Assembly (NCBI RefSeq): GCF_950295315.1
Contig: NC_080179.1
Location: 73,179,174 to 73,243,173 of the forward strand
Direction of reading: 5' to 3'
Origin: Erinaceus europaeus
Lineage: Eukaryota > Chordata > Mammalia > Eulipotyphla > Erinaceidae
Length of the DNA: 64,000 bases
The notes beneath the pieces were generated by a model. It did no database searches. It was not told the origin of the DNA and was given only the letters and a program-made list of their open reading frames with translations. Positions 1 to 11,217 of this stretch are shown one piece after another; the first letter of the stretch is position 1, and each line of letters begins with the position of its first letter. Made by a program: the position numbers and the translations under genes.

Positions 1-451
1 ACTATCAGGAAAACATCCATTGTCAAACAAAATTGGGGCAGATCATATACCCTAGTGAGCTCAGTGTTCCTCTATGAGAGAAAGAACTGCCAGAGCAGAG
101 GAAGACAGATACAGAGAGCATAAATACGTGAATCAAGATACAGCAATGTAGGATTTGTCTAAGGCTTGTTATGACAAGAGCATAGGATTTATGTCAGAGC
201 AAAGAAAAAGAAAAAGGCAAGCATGTGAGAGTCAGGTCAAAGACAGCTTTGCTTGTCTCAAAAAGATTTGTCACTTTTTTTCCTAAAAAAAAAAAAAATC
301 AAGTGTCATTTAAATAATCTAAGCACACACTACTGGCATGGTTATACTTGCATTTTGACAATACCTCCTTAAAAATAAGAAGGAACATCTGGGGCCCTAG
401 TTAGGGAAACCTTGGATTCCCACACACATATAATGAGCCGCACTTCTTTTT
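1..451. other. Unassigned sequence, no gene seen
   Basis: No ORF of note and no repeat I can name. It has an A-run near 282-298 and ordinary AT-rich intergenic composition. The right edge is set by the T-rich start of an L1B 3' end. Confidence 0.6.
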
Positions 452-834
452 TAATGTAATTTTTATTTATAAAAAGGAAACACTGACAAGAACCATAGGA
501 TAAGAGGGGGACAACTCCACACAATTCCCACCACCAGAACTCCGTATCCCATCCCCTCCCCTGATATATTTCTATTCTTTATCCCTCTGGGAGCATGGAC
601 CCAGGGTCATTGTGGGATGCAGAAGGTGGAAGGTCTGGCTTCTGTGATTGCTTCCCCGCTGAACATGGGTGTTGGCAGGTGGATCCATACTCCCAGCCTG
701 TCTCTCTCTTTCCCTAGTGGGGAAGGGCTCTGGGGAAGCAGGGCTCCAGGACACATTGGTAGGGTCATCTGCCCAAGGAAGTCTGTTTGGCATCATGGTA
801 GCATCTGGAACCCAGTGGCTCCTTTTATAGAAAA
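452..834 (-). mobile_element. L1B LINE, 3'-terminal part of the 3'UTR
   Basis: Reads on the minus strand as the last ~380 bases of the L1B 3'UTR; the T-rich left edge is the complement of the A-tail. It carries the family's diagnostic blocks (ACTCCACACAATTCCCACC near 515-533; GGGAGCATGGACCCAGGGTC near 588-607), shared with 4289-5471, 22273-23194 and 63494-64000. At about 834 it joins L1B sequence of opposite orientation. Apparent ORFs here are chance products of a non-coding UTR. Confidence 0.85.
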
Positions 835-1790
835 TATTTCTATTAGAAAAAACTTCTTTCAATACCAAAGCAATACAAATATCCATCCATAAATGGCAGT
901 CTTACCAGCTCTCCTGGGTTGAGGGTGAGGGTGGATGTTTGGCTTCATGGGGTGGGGAGGGAAGGAAGGGGAGGGGGGATGGAATGGGACACAGTCTTTT
1001 GGTGGTGAGAATGGTGTTTATATACACTCCTATCAATTTTTAGTCACATAAATCACTATTTAATTAATATGAGAGGGGAAAAACTGATTGAATGTCTCAA
1101 ACTTTTTAAAGCACAGACTAAGTCTTTTTAATACATAGGCTGAGTCTTTGATATGTTGACTCTCTTAAAAGCTTAGACCAGGGAGAACAGAAGCAACCGG
1201 TGGCACAGCTATATACAAATAATGTCAAAGGACATAAATTATGGTGATATTGTGTATGACACAGCAAATCCTAACAAAGGGATTTTTCAAAATTAACCCA
1301 ATTTCCAAATAATGTGATTATAGCAATAACTATCTATTATCTTCTTAAACCCTAAGACAGCAGGAACCTCCCACTTCCTCTATAGAGCCTGTATTCCCCC
1401 CCAGTTTTGGAACCTCTAGGGTGGGGCTCACTTTCCTGCATGCTTCTCTCAAGTCATACCAAATGATATTGCATCCGCCGATCCCAACCTAATCAATGCA
1501 ATGAGTACCACCTCAACATGCTTCACTTCAGACTGTGTCCAGAGATGTCAGGCGTGGAATGTCAACCTTTTACCCTCATTACTCAGGTGAGATCTTTCTT
1601 TTCATGGTATTCTCTAATTCCATTCCAGGAGGTTCACTTCATAACATAGTCCCAAAACCTAGATAGAGACGAAGTCCTGTGAGAGAGAGTATGTGTTCAC
1701 ATGTATCCATAAATTAGAGTAAAATCTATACCTGAAAGCAAAAGTACACAATAGTCTGCAGTGAGTCAGTATAAAGTTCCTAATGAAATA
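835..1790 (+). mobile_element. L1B LINE, upstream 3'UTR segment, inverted
   Basis: Plus-strand L1B 3'UTR matching 33700-34490 in order: TTTTGGTGGTGAGAATGGTG, then AGACAGCAGGAACC, then GATATTGCATCCGCCGATC, then TATACCTGAAAGCA. It abuts 452-834, which is the remaining 3' part on the opposite strand. Together they fit a 5'-inverted (twin-primed) insertion in which both halves come from the 3'UTR. The right end near 1790 is approximate, and the first ~60 bases match L1B poorly. Confidence 0.75.
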
Positions 1791-2254
1791 GTGTCTACTT
1801 AGACTTAGACACCCTCCTCACCTACTTCCTATTATAGTTCTCTCACTCATCTGTCATTTACTGGATATGCCCAGTAAGACTGAGTAAAGTCTCACATTGC
1901 TTCAGACACCATCATACGTAGACTTTAGATAAGAACAAGGTCAGTTAGGTACTAGAGAAGACATAGGAAACAAAGTTCTGGCCTTTACATGTGAATTTGT
2001 AAGTTCAGGTTTCTCCCATTAAAGAGATGACATCTAGTCTTCCAGAGACAGCAAAGTCAGTTTTTAAGGGAGGGGCTTCTCTTTTATAAGCAAAAATATC
2101 TCCTTCAAAAGGGCAACCTCGACCCAGCACTCCGAGCCCCTCCCATGAAATGAGTTTTTTGCCAGAAAGACATATTTTGGGATGTATGTTTTTTGCTGCC
2201 CTGTACTACAACATACTACAACTGCCCTTTAAAATTGTTGGTAAAACCATTAAG
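1791..2254. other. Unassigned sequence
   Basis: No coding signal and no named repeat; probably the flank of the inverted L1B. Confidence 0.5.
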
Positions 2255-2985
2255 CCAAATGACATGGAAATACCAAATCAGGATACATGCCCTCCCATGT
2301 AAATAATACAGCTGCACTATTTTTTTTATAAGCTTTCTTTTTGTAAAAATATTTTATTTTTTTGTTTTGAGATAGAGATACAGAGAGAGAAAGACAGAGA
2401 GAGAAACCCCAGAGCCCTGCTCAGCTCTGACTTATGGTGGTACAGGGGACTGAACCTGGGACTTTGGAGCCTTAGGCATAAAAGTCTCTTTGCATAACCA
2501 TTATGCTATCTACCTCCACCCACAGCTGCACTATTTACAACAGTCAAAATATAGAAACAATTGACATGCCCAATGACAGATAACTGAATAAAAATTTTGC
2601 GCAGTATACGTTTAATGGAATTCTAGACTGCTGTCAAAAAGATGAGGTTATATGATTTGGAACAAAATGGATGGAAATAAAAGTGTTACCTGGAATATGT
2701 AAAGAGGAGAAGGACAACTACAAGGTGGTTTTGATGAGAAAGGAATAAAGATGACTGAAACAAAAGAACTTGCAAAAAAAGTGTAGCCAAATTCTATCCT
2801 GGACCTTGTGAGAACTCTATAGTTATTATGGGATGGGGAGACAGAATTTTGGTGAAGGGTATGTTGTCTTATATTGATGTTATAATATATGTTATGAAAA
2901 CATATTCCCCAAATATTAATAGGTTTGCTAAAATCTGTTAAATCATTAATAAAAAAGGAAGAGTTTAAAAATTAAAGAGAGACTT
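2255..2985 (+). mobile_element. Old L1 fragment, end of ORF2 and 3'UTR (interrupted)
   Basis: Decayed L1: GCACTATTTACAACAGTCAA, then AAAATGGATGGAAAT, follow the order of the ORF2 C-terminal region in better-preserved copies (compare 47740-47930). A short 3'UTR follows, ending in AATAAAAAAGG near 2949. No reading frame survives. A SINE (2323-2521) splits the left part. The left boundary is uncertain. Confidence 0.65.
2323..2521 (-). mobile_element. tRNA-derived SINE, type III
   Basis: The complement reads AGCATAATGGTTATGCAAAG with a box-B-like GGTTCAGTCCC and a pyrimidine-rich tail. It is bounded by a perfect 15-bp TSD, ACAGCTGCACTATTT (2308-2322 and 2522-2536), lying within old L1 sequence. 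Confidence 0.88.
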
Positions 2986-2989
2986 GGCC

Positions 2990-3143
2990 CTGGTTCTCCC
3001 CGTCAGGGGGCATCCCGCTTAACGGGGGTGAAGCAGTGCTATAGGTATCTCTTCTCATCCTCTCTATCTTCCTTTCTCTCAGTCCTATTAAAATTTAAAA
3101 ATAATAAATAAACAAACAAATACTGCTTTCATTATTTTTAAAA
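2990..3143 (+). mobile_element. tRNA-SINE fragment, type I
   Basis: Retains GGTGAAGCAGTGCTATAGGTATCTC and an AATAATAAATAAAC tail but has lost the tRNA-like head. Flanked by diverged copies of GAGACTTGG / AAGACTTGG. Confidence 0.65.
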
Positions 3144-3319
3144 ATAAGACTTGGTATAAGACTTGATTTTTGTAGCAAGTAATTACTAATTTTGTTCCGG
3201 CCCAAATCCAGAATCCAAATACAGAATCTTATATTATTTCCTCATTGTGATAATTTTGTTTTACCTTTAAATTATTAAGGCATGTGTGATGAACATTTAA
3301 AATCAAGACTAAATTTTAT

Positions 3320-3510
3320 GTGTGGTTAGATGGTGATGTACCTGGCTGAGAGCACATGATACCATGCTCTAGGACCTGGGTTCAAGACCCCAGACCCCAA
3401 TTACAGAATGCTACAGAGGCTTTTCTTTCTCTCTACCACTCTAATGACCCTCTCTCCCTAATTTTCTCCTGTCAGATTAAATAATAAATCTTAAAAAAAA
3501 GTCTAATTTG
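3320..3510 (+). mobile_element. tRNA-derived SINE
   Basis: Diverged tRNA-like head, box B GGGTTCAAGACCC, pyrimidine stretch and A-rich tail. The 15-bp TSD AAGACTAAATTTTAT is perfect (3305-3319 and 3511-3525), so both boundaries are exact. Confidence 0.88.
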
Positions 3511-3525
3511 AAGACTAAATTTTAT

Positions 3526-4274
3526 CTTACAAGTTCATAACTGCAGGGGTAAGGTAACTCTGACACAATTTCAAGGTTAAATGAGTTTGGAAGTCTTTCC
3601 CCTAGAATTCCAGGTTCCTGGTTTCCCTTTGATAGGCAGTGAAGCATTGTTTCACATGACTCTCCTCTCTGCCTCCTCCTTCCCTCTCAGTTTATCTGTC
3701 CTATTGAAGAAGAGAGAAAGAGGGATGGAAGGGAGGGAGGGAGGGAAGGAGGGAAGGAGGGAGGGAGGAAGAGAGAGAGACCGAGAGATAAAGACACACA
3801 GAATGAAAACTGCTAAAAAAACACTGAAGAACAGGTCACTGGGGCCCCATCAGGGGATGTTTCTCCAGGCAGCTGTGCAAACATACCCACCAGAGTAGGG
3901 CAGCTTTTTCCCTGCAGATGCTTGGAGAATGCCTCCTTTAGGCTTTAGCTTCCTGCTGTAGCTCCATAGGGTATATTCATGGCTGGCAAACAGTAGCATG
4001 TTGTGTTTGATTGCTCAGGGCATTATTTTTCTCTCTCCAAAGTTTGCATTGGGGAATATTTTTCAAAATATTTCTAAAGGTCATCTGGAATCTTCTTGAA
4101 ACTAAGAAAATAATGAGAGAGCTGGAAATGCTGAGAGACTTCTTTTCAAACTGAAAGCCGAAAACACAATGAGCCCTTATGTCTATGTCCTTATGAAGAC
4201 AGCCTTTGGTTTCTGCAACGATGTTGGCTCCCCAAGGAAGCAACGTACCTGCAACTGGCAGTACAGTGTTATTG
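3526..4274. other. Unassigned sequence with a purine run
   Basis: Contains a GGGA/GGAA-rich purine tract at about 3716-3785 that may be the overgrown tail of a decayed SINE (3600-3720 has a SINE-like pyrimidine stretch). Nothing else recognisable; ORFs across the tract are low-complexity artefacts. Confidence 0.5.
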
Positions 4275-4288
4275 GTGGGGAAATTCTT

Positions 4289-5471
4289 TTTTTTTTTTTT
4301 TAATTTAAGAAAGGATTAATTAACAAAACCATAGGGTAGGAGGGGTACAACTCCACACAATTCCCACCACCCAATCTCCATAACCCACCCCCTCCCCTGA
4401 TAGCCTTCCCATTCTCTATCCCTCTGGGAGCATGGACCCAGGGTCATTGAGGGTTGCAGAAGGTCTGGCTTCTGTAATTGCTTCCCCGCTGAACATGGGC
4501 GTTGACTGGTCGGTCCATACTCCCAGTCTGCCTCTCTCTTTCCCTAGTAGGGTGGGTCTCTGGGGAAGCTGAGCTCCAGGACACATTGGTGGGGTCTTCA
4601 ATCCAGGGAAGCCTGGCCAGCATCCTGGTGGCATCTGGAACCTGGTGATTGAAAAGAGAGTTAACATACGAAGCCAAACAAATTGTTGAGCAATCATGGA
4701 CCCAAAGCTTGGAATAGTGGAGAGGAAGTGTTAAGGAGGTACTCACTGCAAACTCTAGTGTACTTCTGCTTTCAGGTATATATTTTGCAGTAGTTTATGG
4801 ATACGTGTGAACATAAGCTCTCTCTCACAGAAACTGGTGTATATCTAGGTTATGGGACTTTGTTAGAAAGTGAACCACCTGAGATGAAATTAGAGTGTAC
4901 TATAAAAGGAAAGGTCTCACCCGAGTAATGAAGCTGAAGGGTTGTCATTCCACACGTGAAGTCTCTGGACACAGTCTGAGGTGAAGCATGTTGAGGTGGC
5001 AATCGTTGTGTTGGTTAGGTTGTGCTCTGCGGATGCAATATTATTTGGTATGGATTGGGAGAGGCATACGGGAAAGTGGGCCCTATCCAAGGGTTCCAGG
5101 ACTGGGGGAAGTAGGGGCTCTATAGTGGATATGTGAGGTTCCTGCTGTCTTAGGGTTCAAAAAGACAATCGATAGTTAATGTTATCATCACATTATTTGG
5201 TAATTGGGTTAACTTTGAAAAGTCCTTTTGTTATGGTTTGCTGTACAGTATCCAGTATCTTGTATATAGCTGTGCTATTGGATGCTTCTGATCTACTTGG
5301 TCTAGGCTTTTGAGAGAGTCCGCATATCAAATACACAGCCTATATATTAAAAAGATTCAGTTTGTGTTTTGAAAAACTTTGAGACATACAATTGATTTTC
5401 CCCCTCTCATGTTAATTAACTACTGATTTATATGTCTACATTTTGCTAGGAGTGTACATAAACACCATTCT
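4289..5471 (-). mobile_element. L1B LINE, 5'-truncated inside its 3'UTR
   Basis: Minus-strand insertion of ~1.18 kb made entirely of L1B 3'UTR, with a T-run of about 13 at the left (complement of poly-A). It is bounded by a perfect 14-bp TSD, GTGGGGAAATTCTT (4275-4288 and 5472-5485). It is nearly colinear with the complement of 33740-34950, giving the clearest view of the L1B 3'UTR here. No coding content; the ORFs seen inside are UTR artefacts. Confidence 0.92.
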
Positions 5472-5485
5472 GTGGGGAAATTCTT

Positions 5486-6035
5486 AGCATATAAACTGTT
5501 AGGCACCTATGTTCCTAGTATACTGAGACGACTGGGTTAGGATGCTAGATCACCATTATTTAAAGGACTACTCTCCTCATTCTAATTTATTCCTTTGAGG
5601 GTAATGCTTGGGATGAATTATCAGGAATGGTAATAATTAAGGACGAAAAATGTTATAAGTAAGCCTTTATATTATAGGTATTGTAGATGCTACAAAGGCA
5701 GATAGGGAGAATACTCCTATCTGAGACACATTATTTTCATTGATGATTTTAACAATAGTGACTATATTTGCCTTTATGTCATAGATGACAAATGAAGATC
5801 AGACTTGGTGACTACCTGTTTGATGGTACATCAAGTGCAAAAATCTAAACTGGAAATTAAACCAGATGCCCACTTCTTTTTTGTTATTCTAGTCTGAAAG
5901 CCAATAGTAAAAAACAGTGCATGGAAACTACTACTGCCCTTCTACCAGTTGGTGTACAGAGAAATAACATTCACAGTAAGCCTGACTCATAATAAGCTCA
6001 TGTAAGAAATGTATTAGTGAATGACATTGTTCTTT
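5486..6035. other. Unassigned AT-rich sequence
   Basis: No ORF, RNA gene or repeat family recognised. Confidence 0.55.
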
Positions 6036-6050
6036 AAAATATACTTATTG

Positions 6051-6200
6051 GGTATCCCAGGAGGTGGTACAGTGGATAAAGTATTGCATCTTCAAACATG
6101 GGTGTCTGAGTTTGATTACTCGCAATTCATATGACAGAGGGATGCTCTGGTTGTCTCTTTCTCTTCCTCATCTATCAATAAATAGATCTTTTAAAACAAT
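6051..6200 (+). mobile_element. tRNA-derived SINE, type II
   Basis: Head GGAGGTGGTACAGTGGATAA with decayed box B (GAGTTTGATTACTCG), CTCTTTCTC stretch and TCAATAAATAGATC tail. Imperfect TSD AAAATATACTTATTG / AAAATAGTCTTACTG (6036-6050, 6201-6215). Confidence 0.8.
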
Positions 6201-6349
6201 AAAATAGTCTTACTGATAGGTGTTACTGAACTAGTAACACATATGTTGGGAATAAACAACTTGGATTTGCATCTTCAGATGGGAAACCAAATTTTACAAT
6301 GTCTGAAGTCATACACGAGTGGAAAATGTTAAACATTTTATACCAACTT

Positions 6350-6940
6350 TCAGCCACCAAGTTGCAGTTCCTACTATGATTCCATCCTGACTTCTCAGGG
6401 CAGATGATCTGACCAGTGTACTGGGGAACCTCACCTCTCCAGAGCCCTACCCCACTAGGGAAAGACAAAAACAGTCTGGGAATATAGATTGACTACCAAT
6501 GTCCATGTCCGGCAGAGAAGCAATTACAAAAGCCAGAATTCTCATCTTCTGCACTCCCAAAAGAATTTTGGTCCCTACTCCCCCAGCTGGGTTGTAATGC
6601 TAGGGAAAAACGACTAAGGAATCTCTGAACTCCAATTCCATCAGGAACCAGAGAGAGAAGAGAAACAAAGAAAGGATACTCAAAACTAGAAATTGGTGGA
6701 GGTGTGACTTAGAAAGGAAGAGAACTCAGGACGATAGAAAAAAAGGGCAAATATATATAACTAGAGATAGTTATAGAAAAAATAGTTAACCCATTCCTGT
6801 GAGAACTACTGCAATTTCCAATGGAGGGAATGGGGATACAGAACTCTGGTGGTGAGAATGGTGTGGCTTTATACCCCTGTTATCTCATAATTTTGTAAAT
6901 CAATATTGCATTACTGATAAAAATAAAAAGAGTGAAAATA
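6350..6940 (+). mobile_element. L1C, old relative of the L1B 3'UTR
   Basis: Diverged 3'UTR with landmarks shared with 42116-42530: TCCAATGGAGGGAATGG, GGTGTGACTTAGAAAGGAAG, and a terminal CTGTTATCTCATAATTTTGT followed by an A-rich tail. Its start (CAGCCACCA near 6351) also matches the L1B terminal block, linking the two families. Confidence 0.7.
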
Positions 6941-6961
6941 CTCTGTTCAAAAGACAACTGA

Positions 6962-7301
6962 GGGGGTCAGCACAGTGGGTTAAGTGCACGTGGTGCAAAG
7001 ATCAAGGACTGTAGTAAAGATCCCAGTTCGAGCCCCCGGCTCCCGACCTGACACTCTCACAAGCGGTGAAGCAGGTCTGCAGGTGTCTGTCTTTCTCTCT
7101 CCCTCTCTGTCTTCCCCTCCTCTCTCCATTTCTCTCTGACCTATCCAACAACGAATGACATCCACAAGAACAATAATAACCACAACAAGGCCACAACAAC
7201 AAGGGCAACAGCAGAGGGAAAAAATGGCCTCCAGGAGCAGTGGATTCATGGTGCAGGCACTGAGCCCAGCAATAACCCTGGAGGCAAAAAAAAAAAAAAA
7301 A
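6962..7301 (+). mobile_element. Full-length tRNA-derived SINE, type I
   Basis: Complete copy: box A region CACAGTGGGTTAAGTGC, box B CAGTTCGAGCCCCC, GCGGTGAAGCAGGTCTGCAG, pyrimidine tract, the CAACAA block, a 3' module ATGGCCTCCAGGAGCAGTGG, then an A-tail of about 20. The 13-bp TSD AAAAGACAACTGA is perfect (6949-6961 and 7302-7314). Confidence 0.93.
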
Positions 7302-7337
7302 AAAAGACAACTGAAAGCTGAATTGATAGCTCCGATT

Positions 7338-7481
7338 TCAGATGGTTAGAGCAGCTATTTGTAGGCCTGCAGCCCCACAGGCCACATGTTCAGCTCCTGG
7401 CACCACTTTGTAAAGGAGCTGAGCTATGATCTCTTTCTGCTCTCTCACAATTATTAAATAAGCCTTTTCAAATAAATCAAA
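7338..7481 (+). mobile_element. Decayed SINE relic
   Basis: SINE-like layout (GGTTAGAGCAGC head, TTCAGCTCCTGG in place of box B, CTCTTTCTGCTCTCTC, TTATTAAATAAGCC tail). No TSD seen. Confidence 0.5.
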
Positions 7482-7984
7482 ATTATAAAACTGCAAACAA
7501 ATGTGAGAAGCGTTTCACTTTAGCACAGAATATTCTCAGAGGGGTTATTAAAGTTTGTACTAGCAACTTGAAACTATGGTTTCTAATGTCCTAGAGGAAA
7601 TTAGGTAAAAATAGTGTAATAGGTGTGACATTTGAGCTATTTTTATTCCTCCCTGGAAAGTCACTATGGTTTCTAGACAAAGAATTATGAAAATGATAGC
7701 ACTACTTATTATATTTTCTGGTATACTTTATTTATTTACACCCAGTGGGTGCTGGCTTGAACTTTAAGGGTGAAAGTGAAATATGTAAAGATTTAAGAGT
7801 GGTGGTGAGTAACTCATAGACATTTTCTCTAAGTTAATAAATATGGAAGAAAAACTATACAGTAGGGGATATTGTTAATGATAGTAATAATGCCCACCTC
7901 ATACTGTTGTCTTGGAAGTTAAATGTAATATACTTATTACATAATATAATAAGGCTATTATGAATATCCAGATCTCATACATGC
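7482..7984. other. Unassigned sequence
   Basis: No coding signal. Holds one probable MIR fragment (7871-7930). Confidence 0.5.
7871..7930 (+). repeat. Probable MIR fragment
   Basis: AATGATAGTAATAATGCCCA, CCTCATACTGTTGT and a following GGAAGTTAAATG track the 3' half of the mammal-wide MIR SINE. Short and diverged, so an alignment is needed to settle it. Confidence 0.5.
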
Positions 7985-9830
7985 ATGGTGGTTTTTTTTA
8001 AATTTATTTCATATTGGGGAATTAATGTTTTACATTCAACAGTAAATACAATAGTTTGTACATGCATAACATTCCCCAGATTCCCATTTAACAATACAAC
8101 CCCCACTATGTCCTTCATCATCCTTCATGGACCTGTATTCTCCCCACCCACCCACCCCAGAGTCTTTTACTTGGGTGCAATATGCCAATTCCATTTCAGG
8201 TTCTACTTGTGTTTTCTTTTCTGATCTTGTTTTTCAACTTCTGCCTGAGAGTGAGATCATCCCATATTCATCCTTCTGTTTCTGACTTACTTCACTCACC
8301 TTGATTTTTTCAAGGTCTATCCAAGGTCAGCTGAAAATGGTGAAGTCACTATTTTTTACAGCTGAGTAGTATTCCATTTTGTATATATATCACAACTTGC
8401 TCAGCCACTCGTCTGTTGTTGGACACCTGGGTTGCTTCCAGGTTTTGGCTATTACAAATTGTGCTGCCAAGAACATATGTGTACACAGATCTTTTTGGAT
8501 GGATGTGTTGGGTTCCTTAGGATATATCCCCAGGAAAGGAATTGCAGGGTCATAGGGTGGGTCCATTTCTAGCCTTCTGAGAGTTCTCCAGACTGTTCTC
8601 CACAGAGGTTGGACCCATTGACATTCCCGCCAGCATTGCAGGAGGGTTCCTTTGACCCCACACCCTCTCCAGCATTTGCTGCTATTACCTTTTCTGATGT
8701 ATGACATTCTCACAGGAGTGAAGTGGTATCTCCTTGTTATCTTTATTTGCATTTCTCTGACAATCAGAGACTTGGAGCATTTTTTCATGTGTTTCTCAGC
8801 CTTCTGGATCTCTTCTGTGGTGAATATTCTGTCCAAGTCCTCCCCCCATTTTTGGATGGGATTATTTGCTGTCTTGTTGTTGAGTCTGGCAAGCTCTTTA
8901 TATATGTTGGTTATTAAACTCTTATCTGATGTATGGCATGTAAAGATCTTCTCCCATTGTGTGAGGGGTCTTTTGGTTTGGGTAGTGGTTGCTTTTGCTG
9001 TGAAGAAGCTTTTTAATTTGATGTAGTCCCATAGGTTTATACTTGCCTTAGTCTTCTTTGTAATTGGATTTGTTTCATTGAAAATGTCTTTAAAATTTAT
9101 GCTGAAAAGAGTTCTGCCAATAAGTTCCTCTAAATATTTGATAGTTCGTGGTCTAACATCCAAGTCCTTGATCCACTTGGAATTTACTTTTGTATTTGGT
9201 GAAATACAGTGATTCAGTTTCATTCTTCTGCATGTTTCAACCCATTGTTTCCAACACCAGTTGAAGAGACTTTGCTTTCCCCATGTAATAGTCTGGGCCC
9301 CTTTGTCAAAGATTCGATGTCCATAGGTGTGGGGGCTCACTTATGGGCTCTCAATTCTATTCCACTCTTCAGTGTGTCTGTTCATGTTCCAGTACTAACC
9401 AATTTTGATGACAATGGCCCTATAATACAGTTTGAGATCTGGGAGTGTGATGCCTCCAGTTCTGTTCTTTTTTCTCAGATTGTTTTGGCAATTCTAGGTC
9501 TTTTCTGGTTCCAGATAAACATTTGTAGCATTTTTTCTATTTTCCAAAAAAATATGCTTGGGATCTTGATGGGGATAGCATTACATTTGTAGATGGCTCT
9601 ACGTAATATATTCATTTTGATGATATTAATTCTTCCAACCCATGAACATGGAATATCTTTCCACTTCTTTGTGTCTTTTTCAATTTCTTTGAGTAGTGAC
9701 TCATAATTTTAAGTATACAAGTCTTTCACTTCTTTGGTTAGGTTTACTCCTAGATATTTTATTGTTTTTGTTGCTATAGTAAAAGGAATTGATTTCTGGA
9801 TTTCAATTTCTTCTAACTTAGTGTTTGCAT

Positions 9831-9985
9831 CCCATGAGTACCCATTTATTGGGGAAACTGACGATCCTTCCTAACCGACTGAATCCACATGAAACCCAGT
9901 CACTTTCAAAGCCAGCAACAAGCAGACATCAGGCTCAACGCTGTTGACTGGCTACGGAAGAAGGGGAAATGCTAGAAGAAGAAGA
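9831..9985 (+). mobile_element. Unidentified 155-bp retrosequence inserted in L1 ORF2
   Basis: Interrupts the RT region between two perfect copies of AGTGTTTGCAT (9820-9830 and 9986-9996). Removing the insert plus one copy restores the L1 sequence seen in sibling copies. It begins CCCATGAGTACCCATTTATT and ends in GAAGAAGAAGA instead of poly-A. The left duplication is preceded by TT/AG, a plausible L1-endonuclease site for a plus-sense insertion. It resembles none of the SINE, LTR or L1 families in this window, nor any snRNA, Y, 7SK or vault RNA I can recall. On the minus strand it carries an AATAAA. It could be a truncated mRNA retrocopy or a rare small element. Confidence 0.7.
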
Positions 9986-10836
9986 AGTGTTTGCATAGAG
10001 GAATGCCACTGACTTTTGAATGTTAATTTTATAGCCTGACACCTTACTGTATTGCCTGATGATTTCCAAAAGCTTCTTGCTGGATTCCTTAGGTTTTTCC
10101 ATGTATACTATCATGTCATCTGCAAATAAGGAGAGTTTGACTTCTTCTCTTCCAATCTGTATCCCTTGAATTCCTTGCTCCTGCCTGATTGCTATGGCAT
10201 GAACTTCCAACACTATGTTGAATAGTAATGGTGATAGTGGGCAGCCCTGTCTAGTACCTGATCTGAGTGGAAATCCTTTTAGTTTCTCACCATTGAGTAT
10301 GATGTTGGCTGTAGGTTTGCTATATATAGACTCCACTATCTTCAGGAATTTTCCATCTATTCCCATTTTTTGTAGTGTTTTGATCATAAAGGGATGTTGT
10401 ATTTTGTCAAAGGCTTTCTCTGCATCTATTGATATGACCATGTGGTTTTTGGTCTTGCCTTTGTTGATGTGGTGGATCACATTGATTAATTTACATATAT
10501 TAAACCAACTTTGCATGCCTGGGATAAACCCCACTTGGTCATGATGAACAATCTTTTTGATATACTGCTGTATCCGGTTGGCTAGAATTTTGTTCAATAT
10601 TTTCACATATATGTTCATCAGAGATATTGGTCTGTAGTTTTCTTTTTTGGTTGTGTCCCTGTCTGCTTTTGGTATCAGGGTGATGTTGGTTTCATAGAAG
10701 CTGGCAGGGAGTATTCCAGTGTCTTGAATCTTCTGGAAGACTTTTAAAAGTAGAGGTATTAGTTTTTCTTGAAGGTTTTGTAGAATTCATTTGTAAAACC
10801 GTCTGGTTCAGGACTTTTATTTTTGGGGAGATTTTT

Positions 10837-11217
10837 TGTTGTTAAAGTTTTCGTAGGCTCTAGCTGGCCGGGCTAGCTTCATGGGCGGGGAATAGAGATG
10901 CGGAGACAACGGCTGGGCAGGGAAGCTGTATTTCTTTATTCAGGAACAACGATTCATAAACTAAACCAAACTAATCACCAAACAGAACTCTGCTGTCTCT
11001 TTGCGGCGGCGCAAGCACTCTCTCTCACTCTGCAACTCTCCAACTCTCGAACTCTGCAACTCTTCAACTCTCCAACTGTGGAACTCTCCAACTCTCGAAC
11101 TCTAACTCAGGCCGGGTTCCTAGGGGCGGGGCCAAGCAGGCCCGCGAAAACTAACTGGACTGATCCAATTCTCTTGGCGGGGGAGATCTAGAACAACCCA
11201 ATGTAAAGCATACAGCA
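10837..11217 (-). mobile_element. Solo LTR, class II (ERVK-like), same family as 50081-50472
   Basis: Minus-strand LTR with canonical TG...CA ends and a perfect 6-bp duplication ATTTTT (10831-10836 and 11218-11223); excising it restores L1 ORF2. Its start (complement of GTAAAGCATACAGCA) matches 50081 onward. It carries AATAAA in the sense orientation near 10935-10942. Between about 11025 and 11105 is a short tandem array of CAACTCT / CGAACTCT units whose number differs from the sister copy. The 6-bp duplication is typical of betaretrovirus-like ERVs. Confidence 0.92.

Noticed and set aside
6962..7301. Functional tRNA gene suggested by box A and box B in the SINE heads
   Set aside because: Each match is part of a SINE with tail and TSD; none folds into an intact cloverleaf by eye or lacks the SINE body.
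8652..9592. Plus-strand ORFs with hydrophobic, Cys- and Phe-rich products suggesting membrane proteins (8652-9026, 9209-9592 and similar at 11399, 13043, 23700, 33241, 49854)
   Set aside because: They are antisense shadows of the minus-strand L1 ORF2 or ORF1; the same apparent proteins recur wherever L1 does.
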